A stretch of 64,000 nucleotides of DNA, taken from NCBI GenBank assembly GCA_002331485.1, contig DCYS01000022.1, positions 133,266 through 197,265 on the forward strand. The letters are read 5' to 3'. The translations under genes and the position numbers were made by a program. Below the pieces are notes generated by a model that was not told the origin of the DNA, made no database searches, and saw only the letters and a list, made by a program, of their open reading frames with translations. Below, piece by piece: positions 53,476 through 61,913 of this stretch (the stretch's first letter is position 1; each line of letters begins with the position of its first letter). The stretch comes from Flavobacteriales bacterium UBA2104. GTDB lineage: Bacteria; Bacteroidota; Bacteroidia; Flavobacteriales_D; Crocinitomicaceae.

Positions 53476-56400
53476 TTAGTTTGTTGTTTGTAAATAATAC
53501 TCAAGTTCATAGCGGCTGTCCAGGTAATTGCCCAAAGCATTCCATGAATCCACTTCTATTCGGATCGCGTCCCTTATGTTTTGCAAAAATGTGACATAAT
53601 CAATGGCACCTTCGCGGTAAGCCGTTATCGAACCTTTCCTTTGCTCGCGAGCCAGCGGCAATGCCTGGTCTCGATAATAAATCCATGAGTTACGCCACTT
53701 TAAATATTCCTCACGCATGGATTGGTATTGGGCATTGAGTTGTAGTTGATTTTGTCTGAGGTTTTCAGTAGCGATTTCTCTCTGTATTTTAGCCTCTTGT
53801 GTGCGACCAAGCTCTGGGCCAAAAAATAAGGGGATTTGTATGCCTATTTGGTAGGTGTAAAACCCAGTTTGCCCTCCAACTTCTTGCCACCCGTACTGAC
53901 CTTGTAACTTGGGCAAAAACTGCGATCTTCTTTCCTTTATTCGAGCATCGGCCACTTGAATTTGCTGTTGATACACATCAAGTAAAGGATGGGAGCTTAA
54001 GGAATCCACTTCAAAATTGAGTATTCCTGTTAACTGTTCACTGGACACATCGGTCACGGTGTAAAGTGTATCGCTGACCAGCCATAAATTGAGCCGCTGT
54101 AAGGCACCCATGTAATTGCGATAGGCCTGTTCTTTTTGGATGCGTACTTCGTTGGCCTGATTTTTAGTAGCCAAATAAGCTAGTTTAGAAGTTTCTTCTA
54201 CTTCCAATCTTACATCTGCCGCTCGTTCAATATCGGTAAAGAGTGAATCCAAACGGTGGTACACCTGATAGGAGTTTTTGGCGGTGTATACCTGACCCCA
54301 AGCCAATTTCACTTCCCTTTTAAGTTCTGTTAATGATAGGTCAAGAGCGCTTTCGGCAAGAGCAATACGCTCTTTTTGCAAACGTAAACGTGGAGCAATT
54401 CCGAAAACATCAATATTTTGTTGTTGCACCCCTATCCGCGTATAAACTCCATCAGTATTGCTGCTTACTTCTTCCGCTCCTGTGAAGATTTGGGTGTTAC
54501 CAAAATTCCAAGCTGTTTTTTTCAGGGCTTTTTCGCTTTCTATTTGCAGCCTTTTGGTCCTCACCTGCGGGAAATATTCAATCACTCTTTGCTGAGCATC
54601 TTCAAGGGAAATGCTTTGCAAGGTATCCGTGTTTATTACTTGTGCTTGAGAAGGTTGAGAAAATCCGAGAAAACTACCTATACCAATCAGCAGAACAATG
54701 GTGTTCAGAGCTGTTTTGCGCCCACTTTTCTCGCGTTTCTTTTCACTTCGCTTTTCTACAAAAGTGTAAAGCACTGGAAGCACAACCAGTGTAAGTAAGG
54801 TTGCAGTAAGCATACCTCCAATTACTACAGTAGCCAATGGTCTTTGTACTTCCGCTCCCGCAGAGGCAGAGAAAGCCATTGGAAGGAAACCAAAAATATC
54901 GGTGGTTGCCGTAAGCATAATCGGTCTTATTCGTTCTTTGGTTCCTGTTAATATTCTTTCCCTAATGCTCATAACACCTTCTTCTTTCAATGTATTGAAG
55001 CGGTTAATGAGTACCAGACCGTTGAGAACAGCCACACCAAATAGTACGATAAAGCCTACTCCTGCAGAAATACTAAAAGGCATATCACGTAACCAAAGCG
55101 CAAATACACCTCCAATAGCTGCCAGAGGGATGGCAATATAAATCATAATGGATTGAGAGAAAGATTTGAGGGCAAAATAAAGAAGAACGAAAATGAGAAA
55201 GAGTGCAATGGGTACTACAATAGCCAGACGACTTTTGGCACTCTGTAAGTTTTCAAATTCTCCACCATAGGTGATGTAATAGCCAGATGGTAAGTCCAAT
55301 TGTTCGTCTAATTTCGTTTGTATATCATTTACTACTGACTCAACATCTCGCCCACGAACATTCACACCTACATAGGTTCTACGATAAGTGTTCTCACGAC
55401 TTATTTGCATTGGACCAGGTTTATAGCTAATGTCGGCTATTTCTTTGATGGGAATTTGTGTACCCTCTTGAAGGTCGATGTACAATGCACGGAGGTCATC
55501 GATACTTTGGCGGTGTGCCTCATCAAAGCGTATGACCAGATCAAAGCGTTTTTCACCTTCAAAAATCACCCCTGCCTTTCCGCCTGCAAAAGCAGAACTG
55601 ATGTACTCGTTTACTTTCTCAATGTCCAATCCGTATTGCGCCATTTTCTTGCGGTTATAGCGCACGGTCATTTGAGGCAAACCCGAAGTACGTTCGGCAT
55701 TTACATCACCAGCACCCGGCACGGTTTCAATAATATCGGCCATTTCCTGCACTTTGGTAGCCAGAACATCCAGATCTTCGCCATAGAGTTTGACAGCAAT
55801 GTCTTCGCGCACTCCCTCCAAAAGTTCATTGAATCGAAGTTCCACAGGTTGTGTGAACACAAGGTTGACACCAGTCAATCGCTCTTCAAGCAGTTCCTTG
55901 ATTTCGTCAATAAGCCCTTCCTTGGTTTCTGCCGTAGTCCACTTATCGCGGTCTTTTTCCAAAATGAGGTACATATCGGCAATATCCATTGGCATAGGGT
56001 CAGTAGGAATGTCGGCCACACCAATACGAGCTGTAACTGTTTTAATTTCGGGGAAATTCTCTAGTAAAAGGTTCTCAATTTTATAGGATAATTCCGTGGA
56101 TTCAGTAAGTGAGCTTCCAGGGCGTATTAATGCTTGCATGGCCAAATCACCTTCATCAAGCTGCGGAACAAATTCTCCTCCCATTCGGGAAAAGGTATAG
56201 CCTGCCATACTGAGTAGAACGACAGCAGTAATAATTACTATCATTTTAAATCGAAGTGCACTTTTTAATAATGGCAGATAAAACCAATGAATACCATTTA
56301 TGATTTTATTGCTAACTCTTTCCAGCCATCTTTCAAATTTTCCAAACCATTTTTTTTTGTTCTGAATGGGTTTCATGAAAAGGGCTGACATCATTGGAAC

Positions 56401-57888
56401 GTATGTCAGACACAAGACAATAGCACCGATCATGGCAAAACCAAATGTATAGGCCATTGGTTGAAACATCTTCCCTTCGACCCCAGTAAGGAAAAGAATT
56501 GGAGCAAATACTATTAATATAATAATTTGACCGAAAAAGGCTGAACTCATCATTGTACTGCCTGAATCGAAAGCTACCTCATCCATAACTCCCTGGTTGA
56601 ATTTAATTTTTCCAGATCGGATGCGTTTCTGGATTTCATAGACTGTGCCTTCAATGATAATAACAGCACCGTCAATGATAATACCAAAATCAATAGCACC
56701 CAAACTCATCAGGTTGGCCCAGACTCCAAACTGTTTCATTAAAATAAAAGCGAATAACAGTGATAATGGAATAGTTGTAGCCGTAATAATACCTCCACGA
56801 AGACTTCCTAAGAGTATTACTAAAGCAAAAATAACTATAAGTGCACCCTCAATCAGGTTATTTTTTACAGTATCTGTTGTTCTGTCTATTAATTCACTCC
56901 GATCTATATACGAATCGATATAAAGGCCTTCAGGAAGAGATTTTTCAATCTCTTCCATGCGTTCTTTAACATTTTGTATAACGGCATTGGGGTTGGAACC
57001 TTTAAGCATCATTATGATGCCTCCTACCGCTTCTTCCCCATCTTGCGTAAAAGAACCGTATCGTACCTGATGACCAAAGTGAACCTTTTCTGCCACATCA
57101 TCAACAGTGATAGGAATACCATTTTCATTTCGGATTACAATATCCCTAACATCATCAAGAGAACGTACCAAGCCTTCCCCTCGAATGAAATTAGACATCC
57201 GATCTTTTTCAATATATGCACCACCTGTATTTACATTGTTACGAGAAAGGGCATCGTACACCTCTGAAATACTAATATCCATAGCATTAAGTTTTTCAGG
57301 GTTTATGGCTACTTCATACTGTTTGATGTATCCTCCGAAGGAGTTGACCTCTACCACCCCTTCAAGGAGAGTTAGCTGTCGTTTCACGACCCACTCTTGA
57401 ATTGTTCGAAGCTCCATTGGGCTATACACTGTGTCGTAACCTGGTTGAGGTCTGATGGTATACTCGTAAATTTGACCTAATCCAGTAGAAATGGGACCCA
57501 TTGAGGGATTACCAAATTTTTTTGGAATGGTTTCTTTCAAGTCATTTAATTTTTCCTGTACCAACTGCCTTGGCAGATAAGTACCCATATCGTCTTTGAA
57601 AACAATAGTGACTACTGAGAGTCCAAACCTAGAAATGGACCGAATTTCCTCCACACCTGGAAGGTTACCCATTGCTAGTTCAACAGGATAAGTTACAAAT
57701 TGCTCAATATCTTCTGTTGCCAGATTTTCTGAGACGGTAATCACTTGAACCTGGTTATTAGTTATGTCAGGCACTGACCCGAGATTAACTGTTTTCATAG
57801 AAAATATACCAGCTACGATAATAGTTAATGTAAGCAAGCCTACAATAAACTTATTCTTAATCGAAAATGATATGATTTTATTAATCAT
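53476..57888 (-). CDS. czcA: CzcA-type RND heavy-metal pump fused to TolC-like channel
   Basis: 1470 residues. The first ~1040 are a heavy-metal RND pump with 12 TM helices. The TM4 proton/metal relay is D400-FG, D406-GA, E413, the same spacing as CzcA D402/D408/E415, so it is CzcA-like (Zn, Co, Cd) rather than CusA. A short hydrophobic segment (IVLLIGIGSFLGFSQPSQA, ~1070-1090) separates the pump from a ~370-residue outer membrane factor (two OEP repeats). Such fusions are known in Bacteroidota. GC content changes sharply at about 56.22 kb (codon ~556). Confidence 0.94.
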   Translation of the reverse strand: MINKIISFSIKNKFIVGLLTLTIIVAGIFSMKTVNLGSVPDITNNQVQVITVSENLATEDIEQFVTYPVELAMGNLPGVEEIRSISRFGLSVVTIVFKDDMGTYLPRQLVQEKLNDLKETIPKKFGNPSMGPISTGLGQIYEYTIRPQPGYDTVYSPMELRTIQEWVVKRQLTLLEGVVEVNSFGGYIKQYEVAINPEKLNAMDISISEVYDALSRNNVNTGGAYIEKDRMSNFIRGEGLVRSLDDVRDIVIRNENGIPITVDDVAEKVHFGHQVRYGSFTQDGEEAVGGIIMMLKGSNPNAVIQNVKERMEEIEKSLPEGLYIDSYIDRSELIDRTTDTVKNNLIEGALIVIFALVILLGSLRGGIITATTIPLSLLFAFILMKQFGVWANLMSLGAIDFGIIIDGAVIIIEGTVYEIQKRIRSGKIKFNQGVMDEVAFDSGSTMMSSAFFGQIIILIVFAPILFLTGVEGKMFQPMAYTFGFAMIGAIVLCLTYVPMMSALFMKPIQNKKKWFGKFERWLERVSNKIINGIHWFYLPLLKSALRFKMIVIITAVVLLSMAGYTFSRMGGEFVPQLDEGDLAMQALIRPGSSLTESTELSYKIENLLLENFPEIKTVTARIGVADIPTDPMPMDIADMYLILEKDRDKWTTAETKEGLIDEIKELLEERLTGVNLVFTQPVELRFNELLEGVREDIAVKLYGEDLDVLATKVQEMADIIETVPGAGDVNAERTSGLPQMTVRYNRKKMAQYGLDIEKVNEYISSAFAGGKAGVIFEGEKRFDLVIRFDEAHRQSIDDLRALYIDLQEGTQIPIKEIADISYKPGPMQISRENTYRRTYVGVNVRGRDVESVVNDIQTKLDEQLDLPSGYYITYGGEFENLQSAKSRLAIVVPIALFLIFVLLYFALKSFSQSIMIYIAIPLAAIGGVFALWLRDMPFSISAGVGFIVLFGVAVLNGLVLINRFNTLKEEGVMSIRERILTGTKERIRPIMLTATTDIFGFLPMAFSASAGAEVQRPLATVVIGGMLTATLLTLVVLPVLYTFVEKRSEKKREKSGRKTALNTIVLLIGIGSFLGFSQPSQAQVINTDTLQSISLEDAQQRVIEYFPQVRTKRLQIESEKALKKTAWNFGNTQIFTGAEEVSSNTDGVYTRIGVQQQNIDVFGIAPRLRLQKERIALAESALDLSLTELKREVKLAWGQVYTAKNSYQVYHRLDSLFTDIERAADVRLEVEETSKLAYLATKNQANEVRIQKEQAYRNYMGALQRLNLWLVSDTLYTVTDVSSEQLTGILNFEVDSLSSHPLLDVYQQQIQVADARIKERRSQFLPKLQGQYGWQEVGGQTGFYTYQIGIQIPLFFGPELGRTQEAKIQREIATENLRQNQLQLNAQYQSMREEYLKWRNSWIYYRDQALPLAREQRKGSITAYREGAIDYVTFLQNIRDAIRIEVDSWNALGNYLDSRYELEYYLQTTN

Positions 57889-58067
57889 GTTTAAAAATGT
57901 TTAATTGGTTTTATAACAAAAAGAAATGCCCTACAGGTGATTGATCATTCAATCTCGTATTTTTTTGAGGCTTAAATTTCAATCAATTACCACTTTTATA
58001 GTAATTAAAATATAAGACGTTAAAACAGAAACCAGAAAGTTTCCACAAGAGCTTTAACTCTTGTCAA

Positions 58068-58394
58068 TTAAACACTTTGGGGGGGACGCCAAATCGAGTT
58101 GGCTATAGATTTATCAGGCGTATCACTAGGTAAGTCAAATTTTTGTTTGTCTGCGAACACAATAGTTGAAATTATACTCGAATAGGTATTAATGACAGAA
58201 TGGGTTTGACAACAACTACATGAACAAAAAGGAGAACAATCATCAGAGTGATTATCATCATGGTGATTATTGTGTTCTGTATCTATTGATAAAGAAGAGG
58301 TCTTGCTTTTGGTGTTATCAATATTAATATCATCACAAGGTACTAAAGTTAATACTGTGACTAGCAACGCTAATATGAATGATAAAAATCTCAT
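58068..58394 (-). CDS. DUF6660-like small secreted protein
   Basis: 108 residues from the ATG at 58394. Signal peptide (MRFLSFILALLVTVLTLVP), His/Asp-rich stretch (EHNNHHDDNHSDD) and a Cys cluster (CSPFCSCSCCQTHS). It probably binds metal in the periplasm. The same pattern is seen in DUF6660 proteins beside Czc genes. It is divergent from arsR. Confidence 0.78.
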   Translation of the reverse strand: MRFLSFILALLVTVLTLVPCDDINIDNTKSKTSSLSIDTEHNNHHDDNHSDDCSPFCSCSCCQTHSVINTYSSIISTIVFADKQKFDLPSDTPDKSIANSIWRPPQSV

Positions 58395-58575
58395 CTCCCT
58401 GCAAAAGTAATAAAATATCAGTGCAATGGGGTTGCAAAACAGTAGAGTAGTAGGATTCATCAGTCTTGAAAATCATAAGCTGAATAAAACTTTTAGCTTA
58501 ATATATGCTTAAGCATCTCCAAAAGAACCAGAAACTCCAAACCCAATGTATTGGATAAATAAATTTCCAGTACGA

Positions 58576-58617
58576 TATTTAAGTATTTGCTTAAATAAAG
58601 AAGTTTATTTAACTTTG
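58576..58617 (+). promoter_or_regulatory. ArsR-controlled promoter of the mer genes
   Basis: -33 TTTG (58586-58589), 20 bp, then -7 TAACTTTG (58610-58617, exact TAnnTTTG). An 8-bp inverted repeat TATTTAAG-N6-CTTAAATA (58576-58597) covers the -33 box. A 12-bp palindrome ATGCTTAAGCAT (58505-58516) with the same CTTAAG core lies upstream, nearer the divergent gene. Confidence 0.78.
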
Positions 58618-58648
58618 CTGCGTTATTAACATCGAAAAAAGGACTATT

Positions 58649-59026
58649 ATGAAAAATAATCAATCGTGCATTCGAGTATTTGCTGACCAGGTTCAAATAG
58701 ACAATTGTAGGGAAGTACTTAAAGCCAACGATAAATCATTCAACCAACTGAGTAGACTCTTAGCATTGGCGGGAAACGAAGTAAGGTTAAAAATCTTATT
58801 TCTCTTAGAAGAAGAAAACGAACTTTGTCCTTGCGACCTTTCAGATATTCTCGGAATGAGCATTCCGGCAGTTTCGCAGCATCTCAGAAAACTAAAAGAT
58901 GGAAACGTCATTGAAGGCAGAAGAGAAGGACAAACCATTTTCTATTCTTTAAAACAAGAGCAACTTACTATACTTCGTCTATTTTTTAAACACATCATTA
59001 ATAATTCAAAAAAAGTAGCTCTATGA
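58649..59026 (+). CDS. ArsR/SmtB-family regulator of mer genes
   Basis: 125 residues, winged helix (IPAVSQHLRKLKDGNVIEGRREGQTIFYSL). C60-P-C62 in ELCPCDL is the alpha-3 type metal site of ArsR/CadC; C7 and C20 may take part. A metal ion would release it from the palindrome at 58576. Its stop overlaps the merT start by 4 bp. Confidence 0.9.
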   Translation: MKNNQSCIRVFADQVQIDNCREVLKANDKSFNQLSRLLALAGNEVRLKILFLLEEENELCPCDLSDILGMSIPAVSQHLRKLKDGNVIEGRREGQTIFYSLKQEQLTILRLFFKHIINNSKKVAL

Positions 59027-59313
59027 CAAATAAAAACAAAAACTCAAGAGGAGTTGCAGCTACAGGTATTATTGCTGCAATAGCAGCGTCATCTTGTTGT
59101 ATTCCACCAGTGATTGCAGCAATTGCAGGAGTTGGTGGCGCTGCAGGTAGTTTATCATGGATGGAACCTTTACGTCCATATTTAATCGGATTAGCAGTTG
59201 TAGCTATTGGTTATGCTTGGTATAACCATCTTAAACCAGTAAAAAAAGAGGATTGCTGTGATATTGAAGCCAAACCAAAATGGTATCAAACCAAAGGCTC
59301 TTGGTGGCAATAA
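59023..59313 (+). CDS. merT: Mercuric transporter MerT-like
   Basis: 96 residues, three hydrophobic segments. Cys pair in TM1 (AASSCCIPPV) and a second pair (EDCCDI) near the C-terminus, both MerT features; they carry Hg2+ into the cell. The frame ends KWYQTKGSWWQ, while the next frame continues RLLVAITLFAA. In Bacteroidota MerT and MerP are often one fused protein, and a missing A after TK would split it. See findings. Confidence 0.85.
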   Translation: MTNKNKNSRGVAATGIIAAIAASSCCIPPVIAAIAGVGGAAGSLSWMEPLRPYLIGLAVVAIGYAWYNHLKPVKKEDCCDIEAKPKWYQTKGSWWQ

Positions 59314-59624
59314 CCTTGTTTGCTGCTATCTCAATCACTTTCCCTTACTATTCAGGAATCTTTTTTGGAGACAATAAAAAAGAAGTAACTGTAGCAGATA
59401 AGAACAATATCCAAAAAATTAACTTTAAGATAGACGGAATGACTTGCGATGCTTGCCAAAACCATGTTAATCATGCGGTAAACGAATTGCCTGGAATTAT
59501 AGATGTAAAATCTTCTTATTCAGAAGGAAATGCGGTGATCGAATTTGATAGCACACAAACCAGTATACTTGAAATTGAAAAAGCAATCAATGGTACAGGT
59601 TACAAAGTAGTTGGCAAGAAATAG
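59280..59624 (+). CDS. merP: MerP-like domain with TM segment
   Basis: 114 residues as annotated from the ATG at 59280, but the true start may be a frameshifted continuation of merT. TM helix LLVAITLFAAISITFPYYSGIFF, then an HMA domain with GMTCDACQ and a typical MerP fold. It binds Hg2+ in the periplasm and hands it to MerT. Overlaps merT by 34 bp. Confidence 0.82.
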   Translation: MVSNQRLLVAITLFAAISITFPYYSGIFFGDNKKEVTVADKNNIQKINFKIDGMTCDACQNHVNHAVNELPGIIDVKSSYSEGNAVIEFDSTQTSILEIEKAINGTGYKVVGKK

Positions 59625-59670
59625 TGCTTTTTTTGCTTTTCATAATTGAAAACTTAATTAAATAATTACA

Positions 59671-61326
59671 ATGAATACAGAAACCATAAAACTTGGCATC
59701 ACAGGTATGACCTGCGACCATTGTGCCAAAAGCATTGAAAAATTACTTAGCAAAAGCAAAGGTGTAAAAGAAGCTAATGTAAGCTATCCAAAAGCTACTT
59801 GCGAATGTTCTTATGACCCCTCAAAAACTAGTAAAGCAGAAATCATCAACACTATCAACGACACAAAAAAATATCGTGTAAAAAACGAAATTCCTGAAAA
59901 CGAAAACAGCGAAAATAATCACTTTGATTTAATCATTATCGGTGGTGGTTCAGCTGCATTTTCGGCAGCAATCAAAGCCGAAAGTTTAGGTTTATCGACC
60001 TTAATGGTTAACGATGGTTTAGATTTTGGCGGTACTTGTGTCAATGTTGGTTGTGTGCCTTCTAAAAATCTTATTCGTGCAGGTGAAACGGCTTATCACG
60101 CTAAACATTCCAACTTCGAAGGCATTAAACCAAAAGGAGTTGATATTGATTTTGCTCAGATTATCAAGGACAAGAAAGTATTAGTTAATACCCTTCAAGA
60201 GAAAAAATATATGGATGTGGTGAGCGATTTTGAAAACCTAACTATGCTCAGAGGTTGGGCAAAATTCAAAAACGATAAAACCATTTTAGTGGACGGTAGA
60301 GAGTATAAAGCCCTAAAGTTTTTGATAGCCACAGGAGCTACTACCAACATTCCGACTATAAAAGGATTAAAAGAAGTTGGTTATTTAACCAATGTTTCTT
60401 TATTTGATTTAGAAGAAAAACCTAAGAGTTTAACTATCCTGGGAGCCGGATATATAGGTTTAGAAATGGCTCAAGCATTTTCACGATTAGGTGTAAAAGT
60501 GAGAATTTTAGAATTCACAGATCGTGTATTAAGATCACAAACCGAAGATGTGAGTAATGAAATTCAAAAACAGTTTGAAGCTGAAGGAATAAAGGTTTTC
60601 CCTAATTATCGCATCGATAAGGTAATAAGGGATGAAAACAAAATTATTATTTCAGGAACAGTTTCAACAACAGGTCAGCCATTTCAATTTTTTGAACCCG
60701 GTCACATGGTTGTTGCAACAGGAATTGTTCCGAATACAAATCGATTGGGATTAGACAACCTTAATTTGGAACTCACCAAAAGCGGACAAATTGCAGTAAA
60801 TGAAAAGATGGAAACCAGTTTATCCCACATTTATGCAGCAGGAGACGTAACTAACACCCCTACATTTGTTTATACTGCAGCGTTTGAAGGTAAAATAGCC
60901 ATTGAAAATGCGTTCTCAGGTACAGAAAATAAAGCCGACTACTCTTCATTGCCTTGGGTAGTGTTTACTGATCCTCAAATTGCAGGTGCAGGTTTAGATG
61001 AAGAAAAAGCGGAAGCAAAAGGAATTCCATTTGAAGTTTCCAGATTGGAACTGAAAGATGTACCAAGATCCATTGTAGCAAACGACACAAGAGGCTTTAT
61101 CAAACTCATTCGAAACACCGAAACGGACAAACTGATAGGTGCAAGAGTAGTCGCACCCGAAGGCGGAGAACTTATTCAACAATTAAGTATGTCAATCAAA
61201 TACGGAGTAACGGTGAAAGATTTGGCAGATAGTTTTTACCCTTATTTGACTTTAGGGGAAGGTGTCAAATTAGCAGCGATAACCTTTGGAAAAGATGTTT
61301 CAAAATTAAGCTGTTGTGCAAGTTAA
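59671..61326 (+). CDS. merA: Mercuric reductase MerA
   Basis: 551 residues. HMA domain with GMTC15DHC18, FAD motif IIGGGSAAFSAA, redox pair C123-VNVG-C128 in GGTCVNVGCVPSK, NAD(P) motif ILGAGYIGLEMA, second FAD motif YAAGDVT, and the C-terminal C548-C549 that takes Hg2+ to the active site. It reduces Hg2+ to Hg0 with NADPH. All Cys needed for catalysis are present. Last gene of the mer unit; a weak terminator-like stem lies at about 61447. Confidence 0.97.
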   Translation: MNTETIKLGITGMTCDHCAKSIEKLLSKSKGVKEANVSYPKATCECSYDPSKTSKAEIINTINDTKKYRVKNEIPENENSENNHFDLIIIGGGSAAFSAAIKAESLGLSTLMVNDGLDFGGTCVNVGCVPSKNLIRAGETAYHAKHSNFEGIKPKGVDIDFAQIIKDKKVLVNTLQEKKYMDVVSDFENLTMLRGWAKFKNDKTILVDGREYKALKFLIATGATTNIPTIKGLKEVGYLTNVSLFDLEEKPKSLTILGAGYIGLEMAQAFSRLGVKVRILEFTDRVLRSQTEDVSNEIQKQFEAEGIKVFPNYRIDKVIRDENKIIISGTVSTTGQPFQFFEPGHMVVATGIVPNTNRLGLDNLNLELTKSGQIAVNEKMETSLSHIYAAGDVTNTPTFVYTAAFEGKIAIENAFSGTENKADYSSLPWVVFTDPQIAGAGLDEEKAEAKGIPFEVSRLELKDVPRSIVANDTRGFIKLIRNTETDKLIGARVVAPEGGELIQQLSMSIKYGVTVKDLADSFYPYLTLGEGVKLAAITFGKDVSKLSCCAS

Positions 61327-61446
61327 ACTGCTCAAATATGAGTAAATAAAACAAACAAATTATACATTTTCTTATCAATTTAAATAAGCACAAGTGAATT
61401 TACCAACAAACTATAAAGACTCCATTAAATACCTCTTAATACTATT

Positions 61447-61485
61447 AAGCGATTTCTCTTTAAAATCGATGCTTTTTTTTTGATA
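61447..61485 (+). terminator. Possible terminator of the mer unit
   Basis: The stem AGC-GATTT / AAATC-GATGCT is imperfect, with a nine-T tract after it. Confidence 0.45.
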
Positions 61486-61844
61486 GTCTGTTCAACTTTT
61501 TTTATGGATTCAGATTTTAATTAGATTTTTGTGTTTTCTATATCTATGATGAGAGCTAGTTGTCGTTTGGCAATATAAGAATATGATTATCTTACAAAAG
61601 TCTAAATGGTTAACCTCCTCTAATCTTGAACTTGGTGAGTTGAAATTAAAATAATTAACATAACTTTTTTGCACTTAGGAATCGTATTCCAAGGTGTTTG
61701 TACTAAAAACTTACTAACTGAAGCTTAGTTGAAAACAAACAATCTTTTTAGGTAAACTATCTCTTCCGTTATCATAATTTGTGCTTATATCTCTGGATAG
61801 GACATTTCTTATTTTTCAATAAACTTGTCAAAAGAATATTTTTT

Positions 61845-61857
61845 GCAACATTGTTGC
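61845..61857 (+). promoter_or_regulatory. 13-bp palindrome upstream of the TonB receptor
   Basis: GCAACA-T-TGTTGC is perfect, 57 bp before the ATG at 61914; a -7-like TAAGTTTA follows at about 61875. It could be a binding site for a Fur/Zur-type regulator, but which one is not shown. Confidence 0.5.
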
Positions 61858-61913
61858 GTTTTAAAAAAATACCTAAGTTTACAACGTTATTTAATTTAAT
61901 GTTTAAAATTTTT

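Larger units (their letters stand above)
61327..61898 (+). other. 572-bp gene-free stretch between merA and the TonB receptor
   Basis: No credible gene. It contains a possible terminator (61447-61485) and the 13-bp palindrome at 61845. It is very AT-rich. Confidence 0.65.

Noticed and set aside
58043..58066. Inverted repeat ACAAGAG/CTCTTGT after the DUF6660-like gene.
   Set aside because: No T-tract follows on the minus strand; too weak to call a terminator.
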